From Candidatus Zhuqueibacterota bacterium 4484_219 (lineage in GTDB: Bacteria; Zhuqueibacterota; JdFR-76; 4484-219), in the NCBI GenBank assembly GCA_002085035.1, contig MZGM01000119.1:1-5261 (forward strand): 5,261 nt of DNA, read 5' to 3'. The notes under the pieces are model-generated. The model was not told the DNA's origin. It made no database searches and was given only the letters and a program-made list of their open reading frames with translations. Of this stretch, positions 1 through 5,261 are shown in pieces. The stretch's first letter is position 1. The number at the start of each line of letters is the position of its first letter. Both the position numbers and the translations under genes were made by a program.

Positions 1-816
1 AAGCGCCTGAAAGGTGCTTTTATTAATTTTGATATTCCCAGTGTTGGCGCTACTGGTAATCTGATGATGGCTGCTACCCTGGCTGAAGGGAAAACAATCA
101 TCGAAAACGCTGCTAAAGAGCCTGATATTGTTAATCTGGCAAATGTTCTACTAAAAATGGGTGCCCATATCAAAGGAGTAGGCACGGAGCGCATTGAGAT
201 CGATGGGGTTGAAGAACTCCACCCGGCAGAAGCTACCATAATTCCTGACCGGATTGAAACAGCTACTTTCCTGATTGCTGGTGCTATTACCGGAGGCAAA
301 GTGACTGTCGAGAATGTCAACCCTGATCATGTGACTGCAGTGCTGGCAAAATTACAAGATGCTGGCCTGGAAATCAAAATCGAACCAAAGAAGATTCACC
401 TGCGTTCTATGGGTAAGCTTAAATCTGTAAACGTCACTACTGCTGTCTATCCCGGGTTTCCTACTGATGTACAGGCTCAATGGATGGCATTGATGTGTGT
501 AGCAAATGGAGTAAGTGTTATTACTGATACTATTTACCCGGATCGTTTTACTCATGTAGCGGAGTTGCAGCGTCTGGGTGCTGATATTAAAATGGACGGC
601 AATGTGGCGGCAGTTAAGGGAGTACCTAAGTTATTGGGTGCTACCGTAATGTCTACTGATTTACGAGCTAGCGCTTCTCTAATTTTAGCTGGGCTGGTGG
701 CAGAAGGTCGTACTGATGTGTTGCGTGTCTATCATATTGATCGCGGCTATGAGAAAATTGAGGAAAAATTAAAAACCCTGGGGGCAGAAATTCGGCGCGA
801 AGAGGGACCTCTGTAG
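1..816 (+). CDS. murA: UDP-N-acetylglucosamine 1-carboxyvinyltransferase (MurA), 3' part
   Basis: MurA transfers the enolpyruvyl group of phosphoenolpyruvate to UDP-N-acetylglucosamine, the first committed step of peptidoglycan synthesis, in the cytoplasm. The frame is open from base 1, so the first ATG at 64 is internal; 271 residues are visible and about 150 N-terminal residues, including the loop with the PEP-reactive Cys (Cys115 in E. coli), lie outside the window. Visible landmarks in fragment numbering are SVGAT at 14-18 (UDP-sugar contact region), NAAKEP near 36-41, YPGFPTD ending at Asp156 (equivalent to the E. coli general base Asp305), TDLRAS with Asp220 and Arg222 (Asp369/Arg371), and DRGYE with Arg248 (Arg397). 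The spacing of these matches E. coli MurA to within a residue, so this part is intact and the enzyme is probably functional. The stop codon TAG at 814-816 is followed by a 155-base gap before the acyl-CoA ligase gene. A MurA paralogue (MurZ type) cannot be excluded from the C-terminal part alone. Confidence 0.96.
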   Translation, partial: KRLKGAFINFDIPSVGATGNLMMAATLAEGKTIIENAAKEPDIVNLANVLLKMGAHIKGVGTERIEIDGVEELHPAEATIIPDRIETATFLIAGAITGGKVTVENVNPDHVTAVLAKLQDAGLEIKIEPKKIHLRSMGKLKSVNVTTAVYPGFPTDVQAQWMALMCVANGVSVITDTIYPDRFTHVAELQRLGADIKMDGNVAAVKGVPKLLGATVMSTDLRASASLILAGLVAEGRTDVLRVYHIDRGYEKIEEKLKTLGAEIRREEGPL

Positions 817-835
817 TGCTATTCTGAACAATCAA

Positions 836-864
836 TTTTGGTTTGTTTGCTAAACAAATCAAAA
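836..864 (+). other. AT-rich stem-loop just after murA
   Basis: Bases 836-848 pair with 852-864 to give a 13-bp stem (12 Watson-Crick pairs and one G-T) around a 3-base GCT loop, starting 20 bases after the murA stop. It may protect or end the murA transcript. It does not look like a standard intrinsic terminator: the stem is AT-rich, its 3' arm ends in A residues, and no T-run follows on either strand. Confidence 0.4.
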
Positions 865-889
865 ATCATCCTCTACTTAGAGAAATAGA

Positions 890-918
890 TTGAAATATTA
901 AAAATATTTCATTAAATT
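890..918 (+). promoter_or_regulatory. Candidate sigma-70-type promoter of the acyl-CoA ligase gene
   Basis: TTGAAA at 890-895 matches five of six bases of the -35 consensus. After exactly 17 bases, TAAATT at 913-918 matches four of six bases of the -10 consensus. Transcription would start near 925, leaving a leader of about 45-50 bases before the GTG at 972. The surroundings are very AT-rich, so chance matches are easy; the optimal spacing and position in a 155-base gap ahead of a complete gene support the call. Confidence 0.4.
891..911. promoter_or_regulatory. Perfect 9-bp inverted repeat in the fadD promoter, operator-like
   Basis: TGAAATATT at 891-899 is the exact reverse complement of AATATTTCA at 903-911, with AAA between. 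The 21-base palindrome overlaps five bases of the proposed -35 box and nearly all of the spacer, a typical position for a dimeric repressor site. Fatty-acid activation genes are often controlled by TetR- or GntR-type regulators, but no regulator gene is visible here and the motif does not match a site I can name. In RNA it would be a weak all-AT hairpin upstream of the expected transcript start, so a DNA-level role is more likely. Confidence 0.35.
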
Positions 919-971
919 TGTGTAGTTAGTTTCTGTCGCAAGAAGAAATCAAAAAATATTTTTAACCTGGT

Positions 972-2516
972 GTGAGAGTGAACTCAGTTCAAGAAAACAA
1001 TTTAAATTACCTAATATTAAACTCTGCACGGCAATATGCTTCTAATATTGCCCTGAGTTTTGGTTCCGATTCTGTGAGTTATCAGCATCTCTATGAAACA
1101 ATATGTCGGTTAGCGCAAGGTTTACATCAGTTAGGAATTCGCAAAGGTGATCGAGTAGCAGTGATGTTGCCCAACATCCCTCAATTTCCCATTTCTTATT
1201 ACGCTATTTTGAAGATCGGAGCTATTTGCGTGCCGATCAATATCATGTCGAAGGCAAAAGAAATTCATTATCTGTTGGGTGACTCAGAGAGCAAAGCCAT
1301 TATCTTGTGGGAAAGCTTTTTGCCAGAGGTGATTAAAGCAGTGGCGGGGTTAGATTCCTGTAACCATATTATCACTCTGGGAGAAAAATTAGTAGACGAT
1401 GTAATCAATTTGACTGAATTGATTGCCAGCTCTTCTGCATTGGACGAAGCAGTTCCAGTATTACCTGAAGACACTGCAGTAATCTTGTACACAGCAGGGA
1501 CCACCGGTTATTCCAAAGGAGCTGAGTTAACCCATCGAAATCTTAGTTTTAATGCATTAGCTTGTGCCGAGATTGCTAAACCGGGTCCTAGTGATGTTAT
1601 TTTAGGTGTGCTGCCTTTTTATCATTCTTTTGGTCAAACAGTAGTAATGAATGCCGGATTAATTTCTGGGGCGCGCATCGTATTGCTGTCTAATTTTGAG
1701 CCAGATGCTGTCTTCAAAGTAATTAAAGATGAAGGTGTGACGATATTTGCTTCTGTGCCAACAATGCTTCGTATGCTACTTGATGCCAGCGCTGATAAGG
1801 TGGATTTTTCCTCAATAAAATACTGCCTTTGCGGCGGTGCTAAATTAGAAACAAGTCTAATGCAAGCTTTTGAAGAAAAGTTCGGTATTCTTATTAACGA
1901 AGGCTACGGATTGACCGAGACATCACCGGTAGTATCGTTCAATCCATTTGGATTTGGGAGAAAACCAGGTTCCGTGGGAGTTCCCCTTAAAGGAGTGAAC
2001 GTTAAGGTGGTGGATGAAAATGGTAAAGAACTCCCACCTAACAAAGAGGGTGAAATAATTGTCAGTGGCCCTAATGTGATGAAAGGTTATTTGAATCGTC
2101 CCGAGGCTACTAAAGAAGTCTTAAAACAAGATTGGTTCTACACTGGAGATATTGGCAAAATTGACGAGGATGGCTATATTTACATTTTGGATCGAAAAAA
2201 AGATTTGATAATCAAAGGAGGATTTAACGTTTATCCCCGTGAAGTTGAAGAACTGTTGTTATATCATCCTAAGGTTAAGGAAGTTGCTGTTATCGGAGTG
2301 CCAGATTCGATTCAAGGCGAGGAAGTAAAGGCATACGTCGTTTTAAAAGATGGAAAACGGGCGTCAAAAGATGAAATTATTAACTACTGTCAGGAACATA
2401 TGGCTTTGTACAAATGTCCTAAATATGTCGTATTTTTGAGACAACTTCCCAAATCTCCTGCAGGACGTGTTCTAAAACGAAGATTAAAGGCGTTTACCGC
2501 TGCAGAAGAAACTTAA
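972..2516 (+). CDS. Long-chain fatty acid--CoA ligase (AMP-forming acyl-CoA synthetase, FadD-like)
   Basis: Family members activate a carboxylic acid with ATP to an acyl-adenylate and then transfer the acyl group to CoA; FadD types feed fatty acids into beta-oxidation or lipid synthesis from the cytoplasmic side of the membrane. The 514-residue length is normal. The phosphate-binding motif A3 is YTAGTTGYSKGAE at 173-185, YGLTET is at 312-317 (A5), YTGD at 390-393 (A7), and the DRKKDLIIKGGFNVYPREVEE hinge region begins at 407 (A8). The C-terminal motif A10, PKSPAGRVLKRRLK, starts at 493 and has Arg499 where the family normally has the catalytic Lys of GK(I/V). No signal peptide or membrane segment is evident. 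The frame is closed by TAA at 963-965, so the start is GTG 972 or GTG 978; both lack a good Shine-Dalgarno site, and the conserved N-terminus (NLNYLILNSA) begins only a few residues later. Chain-length preference cannot be read from sequence; a medium-chain or aromatic acid ligase is the main alternative. Confidence 0.88.
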   Translation: MRVNSVQENNLNYLILNSARQYASNIALSFGSDSVSYQHLYETICRLAQGLHQLGIRKGDRVAVMLPNIPQFPISYYAILKIGAICVPINIMSKAKEIHYLLGDSESKAIILWESFLPEVIKAVAGLDSCNHIITLGEKLVDDVINLTELIASSSALDEAVPVLPEDTAVILYTAGTTGYSKGAELTHRNLSFNALACAEIAKPGPSDVILGVLPFYHSFGQTVVMNAGLISGARIVLLSNFEPDAVFKVIKDEGVTIFASVPTMLRMLLDASADKVDFSSIKYCLCGGAKLETSLMQAFEEKFGILINEGYGLTETSPVVSFNPFGFGRKPGSVGVPLKGVNVKVVDENGKELPPNKEGEIIVSGPNVMKGYLNRPEATKEVLKQDWFYTGDIGKIDEDGYIYILDRKKDLIIKGGFNVYPREVEELLLYHPKVKEVAVIGVPDSIQGEEVKAYVVLKDGKRASKDEIINYCQEHMALYKCPKYVVFLRQLPKSPAGRVLKRRLKAFTAAEET

Positions 2517-2518
2517 AG

Positions 2519-2565
2519 AAGTTAATCGCTAAATTCGCTGCACTCGTTTAGCGGCAGTTTAACTT
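2519..2565 (+). other. Two-tier stem-loop after the acyl-CoA ligase gene
   Basis: An inner 7-bp stem pairs CGCTAAA (2527-2533) with TTTAGCG (2547-2553) around a 13-base loop. An outer 7-bp stem pairs AAGTTAA (2519-2525) with TTAACTT (2559-2565), with an asymmetric internal loop between them. It starts three bases after the stop codon and may end or stabilise the fadD transcript. No T-run follows, so it is not a classical intrinsic terminator. Confidence 0.4.
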
Positions 2566-2625
2566 TCACTACTTGCAATAAATCAAGAAAAAATAAACAA
2601 AATTATTGTCTAACAACTCAGTTCA

Positions 2626-2644
2626 GCGGACGCTAACGTACCGC
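2626..2644 (+). other. Short GC-rich hairpin in the EF-G leader
   Basis: GCGGACG (2626-2632) pairs with CGT (2637-2639) and CCGC (2641-2644) around a CTAA loop, with A2640 bulged: 7 bp in all, unusually GC-rich for this gap. It ends 21 bases before the GGAGG of the EF-G gene, so it could affect leader stability or ribosome access. No known leader element is recognised. I could not find a convincing promoter between 2517 and 2675. Confidence 0.35.
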
Positions 2645-2665
2645 CGATTTCTATGTTTAATCTAT

Positions 2666-2670
2666 GGAGG
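2666..2670 (+). promoter_or_regulatory. Shine-Dalgarno site that fixes the EF-G start
   Basis: GGAGG at 2666-2670 (TGGAGGT in context) lies five bases before GTG 2676, an ideal spacing. The in-frame ATG at 2664 overlaps this site and has no ribosome binding site of its own, so starting there would add four residues made from the Shine-Dalgarno sequence itself. Starting at 2676 gives MKEYSIDKLRNV, the N-terminus I expect for this EF-G subfamily. Confidence 0.85.
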
Positions 2671-2675
2671 TTACA

Positions 2676-4766
2676 GTGAAAGAATATTCCATTGACAAAC
2701 TGCGAAATGTGAGTTTGATTTCACATGGGGGAGCAGGAAAGACCTCTCTTGTGGAGGCTATGCTGTTCAATGCTGGTGAAACTAACCGTTTGGGAAGAGT
2801 AGACGATGGTACTACCATGTCCGATTATCATCCCGATGAAATTGAACGGAAGATCTCTATTACTACATCCATACTAAATTTCCCCTGGAAAGACTGTAAA
2901 GTGAATATCTTAGATACCCCCGGTTATTCTGATTTTTTGGGTGAAGTAAGGGGTGCACTTCGAGTGACAGAAATGGCTGTGGTGGTGATTGATGTAATTG
3001 CTGGTATTGAAGTTGGCACTGAGCAAGTGTGGAAGTTTGCTGAACAGGAAGACGTAGCACGCGTTTTTTTTATTAATCGTTTAGACAAAGAACATGCTAA
3101 TTTCGATAAAGTGATGGATATGTTAACAAGTCGTTTTGGCCCAAATGTAATCCCACTTGTAATCCCAGTGAACGAAGGTGTGGGGTTTGATTCTGTCGTA
3201 GATTTAGTGAAGATGAAACTGGTAAAGTATGAAAAAGGTGGTACTGGTAAGACAAGCGAAAGCGAAATTCCAGCAGATTTGAAATCGAAAGCAGAACAAT
3301 GGCGAACAAAAGCTATCGAAGCTGCTGCAGAGAGCGATGATGCTATTTTGGAAGACTATTTTGAAAATGGTACCCTGACTGATGAACAATTTAAGACTGG
3401 GCTTCGCAAAGGAATTTTGGCAGGTACTATTTTTCCTGTGTTGTGTGGTTCAGCTTATGAAAACATAGGGGTGAAAGAGTTAAATGATTTTCTGGTAGAG
3501 TTTGCCCCTTCCCCGGATTCAAAAGGCGAAATAAAAGGTAAAAATCCTGATTCGAATGCAGAAGTTACTCTTAAACCTTCTGAAAATGAGACCCTTGCTA
3601 CTTTGGTATTTAAGACTGAATCTGAACCCCATGTAGGGGAATTCTCCTTTTTCCGAGTCTATTCTGGAGTATTGCGCACCGGCGATGAGGTGTTAAACGT
3701 CAATCAGAAGACGATAGAGAAGATTGGACAAATTTATGCCATCAATGGGAAAAATCGTAGAGAAATTGGCTATGCCAAGGCTGGCGACATTGCTGCAGTG
3801 GTGAAGATGAAGAATACCCACACCGGTGATACACTAACTGATAGGCGCAATCCAGTTATTTTGCCAAGCATAGAATTTCCGGAACCTGTAATTCGGGTAG
3901 CGGTGGAGCCGAAATCGAAAGGCGATGAGGAGAAGATCTCTAATGGTTTGCAAGCACTTCACGAGGAAGACCCCACGTTTGTAATGCATTACGATCCTGA
4001 GCTACGACAGACAATTATTGCTGGGCAAGGCGAGTTACATCTGGCGATTGTAATCCAGCGTTTAAAGAACAAATTTGGGGTTGATGTAAACTTAGTAGAG
4101 CCGAAGATTCCCTATCAAGAGACAATCAAGGGAACTGCCGAAGTTCAAGGTAAGTACAAACGTCAATCTGGTGGTCGTGGGCAATATGGGGATGTGTGGA
4201 TTCGTTTGGAACCGTTGCCTCGGGGTGCAGGCTTTGAATTTGTGGATGCTATTGTCGGTGGGGTTGTACCGTCTAAATACATTCCGGCAGTGGAGAAGGG
4301 TATTCGGGAAGCTATGGATGAAGGCATCCTGGCAGGTTATCCGGTGAGAGATGTAAAGGTCACATTGTATGATGGCTCTTATCATTCAGTAGACTCTTCT
4401 GATCTGGCTTTCAAAATTGCTGGTTCGATGGCATTTAAAAAAGCTTTTATGCAAGCAAAACCAGTATTGTTAGAACCAATCTACGATGTTGAAGTACGAG
4501 TGCCAGAGGAGTTTCTTGGGGATGTCATGGGTGACCTTTCCAGTCGTCGAGGTAAGATTCTGGGGATTGATGCTGAAGGCCCATTTCAAGTTATTCGAGC
4601 TAAAGTTCCTTTGGCAGAGTTGTACAAATATTCCACGGCGCTGCGTTCTTTAACTCAAGGACGTGGTATTCATCGACGTAGTTTCTCCCACTACGAAGAA
4701 GTCCCATCGGAGATTGCCGAAAAGATTATTGCCGAAGCTCAAAAGAAAAAAGAAGAGGAGAAATAG
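2676..4766 (+). CDS. Elongation factor G, FusA2-type (EF-G-like translational GTPase)
   Basis: A translational GTPase of the EF-G class, expected to act on the ribosome in translocation or a related step. From GTG 2676 it has 696 residues, normal for EF-G. The G domain (about 1-280) has the P-loop SHGGAGKT at 16-23, a switch I segment ERKISI near 57-62, DTPGYSDF at 80-87, NRLD at 134-137 in place of NKxD, and GSA at 258-260. Domain II runs from about 300 to 390, domain III includes GQGELHL at 450-456, domain IV includes RQSGGRGQYGDVW at 496-508 and the tip loop YHSVDSSD at 569-576, and domain V ends near 675 with a Lys/Glu-rich tail. Tyr84 replaces the catalytic His of DTPGH. This and the HGGAGK P-loop mark it as the divergent second EF-G rather than the str-operon fusA, and it is not beside rpsL, rpsG or tuf. 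The His570 tip residue, matching E. coli His583, is kept, which argues for ribosome activity. A TetM-type protection protein is less likely. The HIT gene follows within 20 bases. Confidence 0.92.
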   Translation: MKEYSIDKLRNVSLISHGGAGKTSLVEAMLFNAGETNRLGRVDDGTTMSDYHPDEIERKISITTSILNFPWKDCKVNILDTPGYSDFLGEVRGALRVTEMAVVVIDVIAGIEVGTEQVWKFAEQEDVARVFFINRLDKEHANFDKVMDMLTSRFGPNVIPLVIPVNEGVGFDSVVDLVKMKLVKYEKGGTGKTSESEIPADLKSKAEQWRTKAIEAAAESDDAILEDYFENGTLTDEQFKTGLRKGILAGTIFPVLCGSAYENIGVKELNDFLVEFAPSPDSKGEIKGKNPDSNAEVTLKPSENETLATLVFKTESEPHVGEFSFFRVYSGVLRTGDEVLNVNQKTIEKIGQIYAINGKNRREIGYAKAGDIAAVVKMKNTHTGDTLTDRRNPVILPSIEFPEPVIRVAVEPKSKGDEEKISNGLQALHEEDPTFVMHYDPELRQTIIAGQGELHLAIVIQRLKNKFGVDVNLVEPKIPYQETIKGTAEVQGKYKRQSGGRGQYGDVWIRLEPLPRGAGFEFVDAIVGGVVPSKYIPAVEKGIREAMDEGILAGYPVRDVKVTLYDGSYHSVDSSDLAFKIAGSMAFKKAFMQAKPVLLEPIYDVEVRVPEEFLGDVMGDLSSRRGKILGIDAEGPFQVIRAKVPLAELYKYSTALRSLTQGRGIHRRSFSHYEEVPSEIAEKIIAEAQKKKEEEK

Positions 4767-4786
4767 GATTGGATTGCAAAGGTAAA

Positions 4787-5125
4787 ATGGAGTATTTGTG
4801 GGCCCCCTGGCGCATGGAGTACATCAAGATTGCTAATGAACAAAGCGACAGAGAATGTCCATTTTGTGTGAAACCAGCTGAGTCGCTGAAAAAAGATAAA
4901 GAAAATCTCATTCTTTTTAGGGGAGAAAAAGGGTTCATTATGATGAATAAATTTCCTTACAATGGAGGCCATTTGTTGGTGTTGCCTTATCGTCATGTGA
5001 AGGATATTAGTGCTTTGAACCCTGAAGAACGTATTGAGTTAATGAACCTGCTTGACAAATCGATCCAGGTACTCCAGAAGGCGTTCAAACCGATTGGAAG
5101 AAACCTGGGAAACTCTCCGAGCTAA
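4787..5125 (+). CDS. HIT family protein (AP4A hydrolase/phosphorylase-like), truncated before the histidine triad; probable pseudogene
   Basis: HIT proteins bind nucleotides and hydrolyse or transfer at an alpha-phosphate, commonly of diadenosine polyphosphates, using a C-terminal HxHxHxx motif. The N-terminal part is unmistakable: MEYLWAPWRMEYI at 1-13, a CPFC metal-site pair at 24-27, NKFPYNGGHLLVLPYRHV at 54-71, and a helix of the ELMNLLD type at 84-90. The text then breaks at GRNLGNSPS and stops at 112 residues, where the family has about 160-170 and should continue with a Gly/Ala-rich turn and HLHxHIVPRW. None of the three forward frames to 5261 contains the triad, so a single frameshift does not explain it. 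ATG 4787 gives the family-typical N-terminus with AAAGG at 4778-4782; TTG 4769, with GAGGAG at 4755-4760, is an alternative start adding six residues. Either start lies 2-20 bases after the EF-G stop, suggesting cotranscription. Without the triad, catalysis is not expected. Confidence 0.8.
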   Translation: MEYLWAPWRMEYIKIANEQSDRECPFCVKPAESLKKDKENLILFRGEKGFIMMNKFPYNGGHLLVLPYRHVKDISALNPEERIELMNLLDKSIQVLQKAFKPIGRNLGNSPS

Positions 5126-5261
5126 TTTGTAGAAATCAAGATGTGGCCATAAGATGTCGGTTGTCAAATATGTCAGGTGTTTTTTGAATGGCAAATTTAA
5201 CAGCTATTTAGTGGATAAACCAGGGTGGAGGTAAAGTCAAGGAACGTTTTTCCGGGCAGAA
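5126..5261. other. Unassigned sequence after the broken HIT gene; possible insertion-sequence end
   Basis: No gene or known RNA is recognised in these 136 bases. They occupy the place where the last third of the HIT gene should be, so they look like sequence joined in by insertion or rearrangement. Short direct repeats lie near the junction. A GGAGGT at 5227-5232 could serve a gene starting near the right edge, but no clear start codon follows within the window. Whether this is a transposable element, a deletion junction or an assembly join cannot be settled here. Confidence 0.35.
5151..5180. repeat. Short imperfect direct repeats near the HIT breakpoint
   Basis: AAGATGTCGGTTGT (5151-5164) and AATATGTCAGGTGT (5167-5180) agree at 11 of 14 positions. 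A further AAGATGT lies at 5138-5144. Repeats of this size near a breakpoint resemble the multiple transposase-binding repeats inside the ends of some insertion sequences (IS21-type, for example), but they are short enough to arise by chance. Confidence 0.35.

Noticed and set aside
952..963. The 12-base palindrome AAAAATATTTTT just ahead of the ligase start.
   Set aside because: It is a pure A/T run, easily produced by the base composition, and too weak for a stable RNA hairpin.
2573..2612. Promoter-like pieces TTGCAA (2573) and TTGTCT (2607) ahead of the EF-G gene.
   Set aside because: Neither has an acceptable -10 box at 16-18 bases spacing.
2664..2675. ATG at 2664 as the EF-G start, adding MEVT to the N-terminus.
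   Set aside because: The ATG overlaps the GGAGG that serves GTG 2676, and it has no upstream ribosome binding site.
4092..4385. The 97-codon minus-strand open frame opposite EF-G domain IV, and other minus-strand frames under the genes.
   Set aside because: They lie opposite strongly conserved coding sequence, have low-complexity unfamiliar translations and no supporting start signals.
2676..4766. Identification as a TetM-type tetracycline ribosomal protection protein.
   Set aside because: The GQYGDVWIRLEPLPRG segment, the HGGAGK P-loop and DTPGY switch II fit FusA2-type EF-G, and the context shows no resistance or transfer genes.
5095..5180. A simple frameshift that would restore the HIT C-terminus.
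   Set aside because: All three forward frames were read; none gives HxHxH or a PRW motif, so no shift rescues the domain.
5154..5234. A 26-codon ATG-initiated open frame in the tail.
   Set aside because: It has no ribosome binding site, no recognisable similarity, and its length is expected by chance.
5110..5261. A group II or group I intron interrupting the HIT gene.
   Set aside because: No GUGYG-type intron start lies at the breakpoint, and no intron core or maturase is visible.

Overview
This is a bacterial chromosomal window of moderate-to-low G+C by eye, with all genes on the + strand. It contains the 3' part of murA (peptidoglycan synthesis), a complete acyl-CoA synthetase gene, a complete gene for a FusA2-type elongation factor G, and a HIT-family gene that stops before its catalytic histidine triad. 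The last ~135 bases match no gene I recognise. The murA text (SVGATGNLMMAA, YPGFPTDVQAQWMAL) and the EF-G text (SHGGAGKTSLVEAMLF, DTPGYSDF, GDVWIRLEPLPRG) look to me most like diderm FCB-type lineages (Ignavibacteria, Calditrichaeota and related candidate phyla). A clostridial relative is possible. This assignment is from memory and weak.

Layout. 1-816: MurA C-terminal 271 residues, open at the left edge. 817-971: AT-rich gap with a stem-loop, a plausible sigma-70-type promoter and a perfect 9+9 bp inverted repeat overlapping its -35 box and spacer. 972-2516: FadD-like AMP-forming ligase, starting at GTG with no clear Shine-Dalgarno site. 2517-2675: gap with two stem-loops, then a strong GGAGG. 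2676-4766: EF-G, whose ribosome binding site indicates a GTG start at 2676 rather than the upstream ATG at 2664. 4787-5125: HIT protein, probably cotranscribed with EF-G, truncated. 5126-5261: unassigned sequence with short direct repeats, perhaps the end of an insertion sequence.

The genes do not form one pathway: cell wall (murA), fatty acid activation (fadD), translation (EF-G) and a nucleotide-binding HIT protein are housekeeping genes side by side. EF-G and the HIT gene are the only pair close enough to be a confident transcriptional unit. I see no undescribed defence or mobile system. The points most worth a second look are the broken HIT gene and its junction with foreign-looking sequence, the Lys-to-Arg change at the A10 catalytic position of the acyl-CoA ligase, the Tyr replacing the catalytic His in EF-G, and the palindrome in the fadD promoter.
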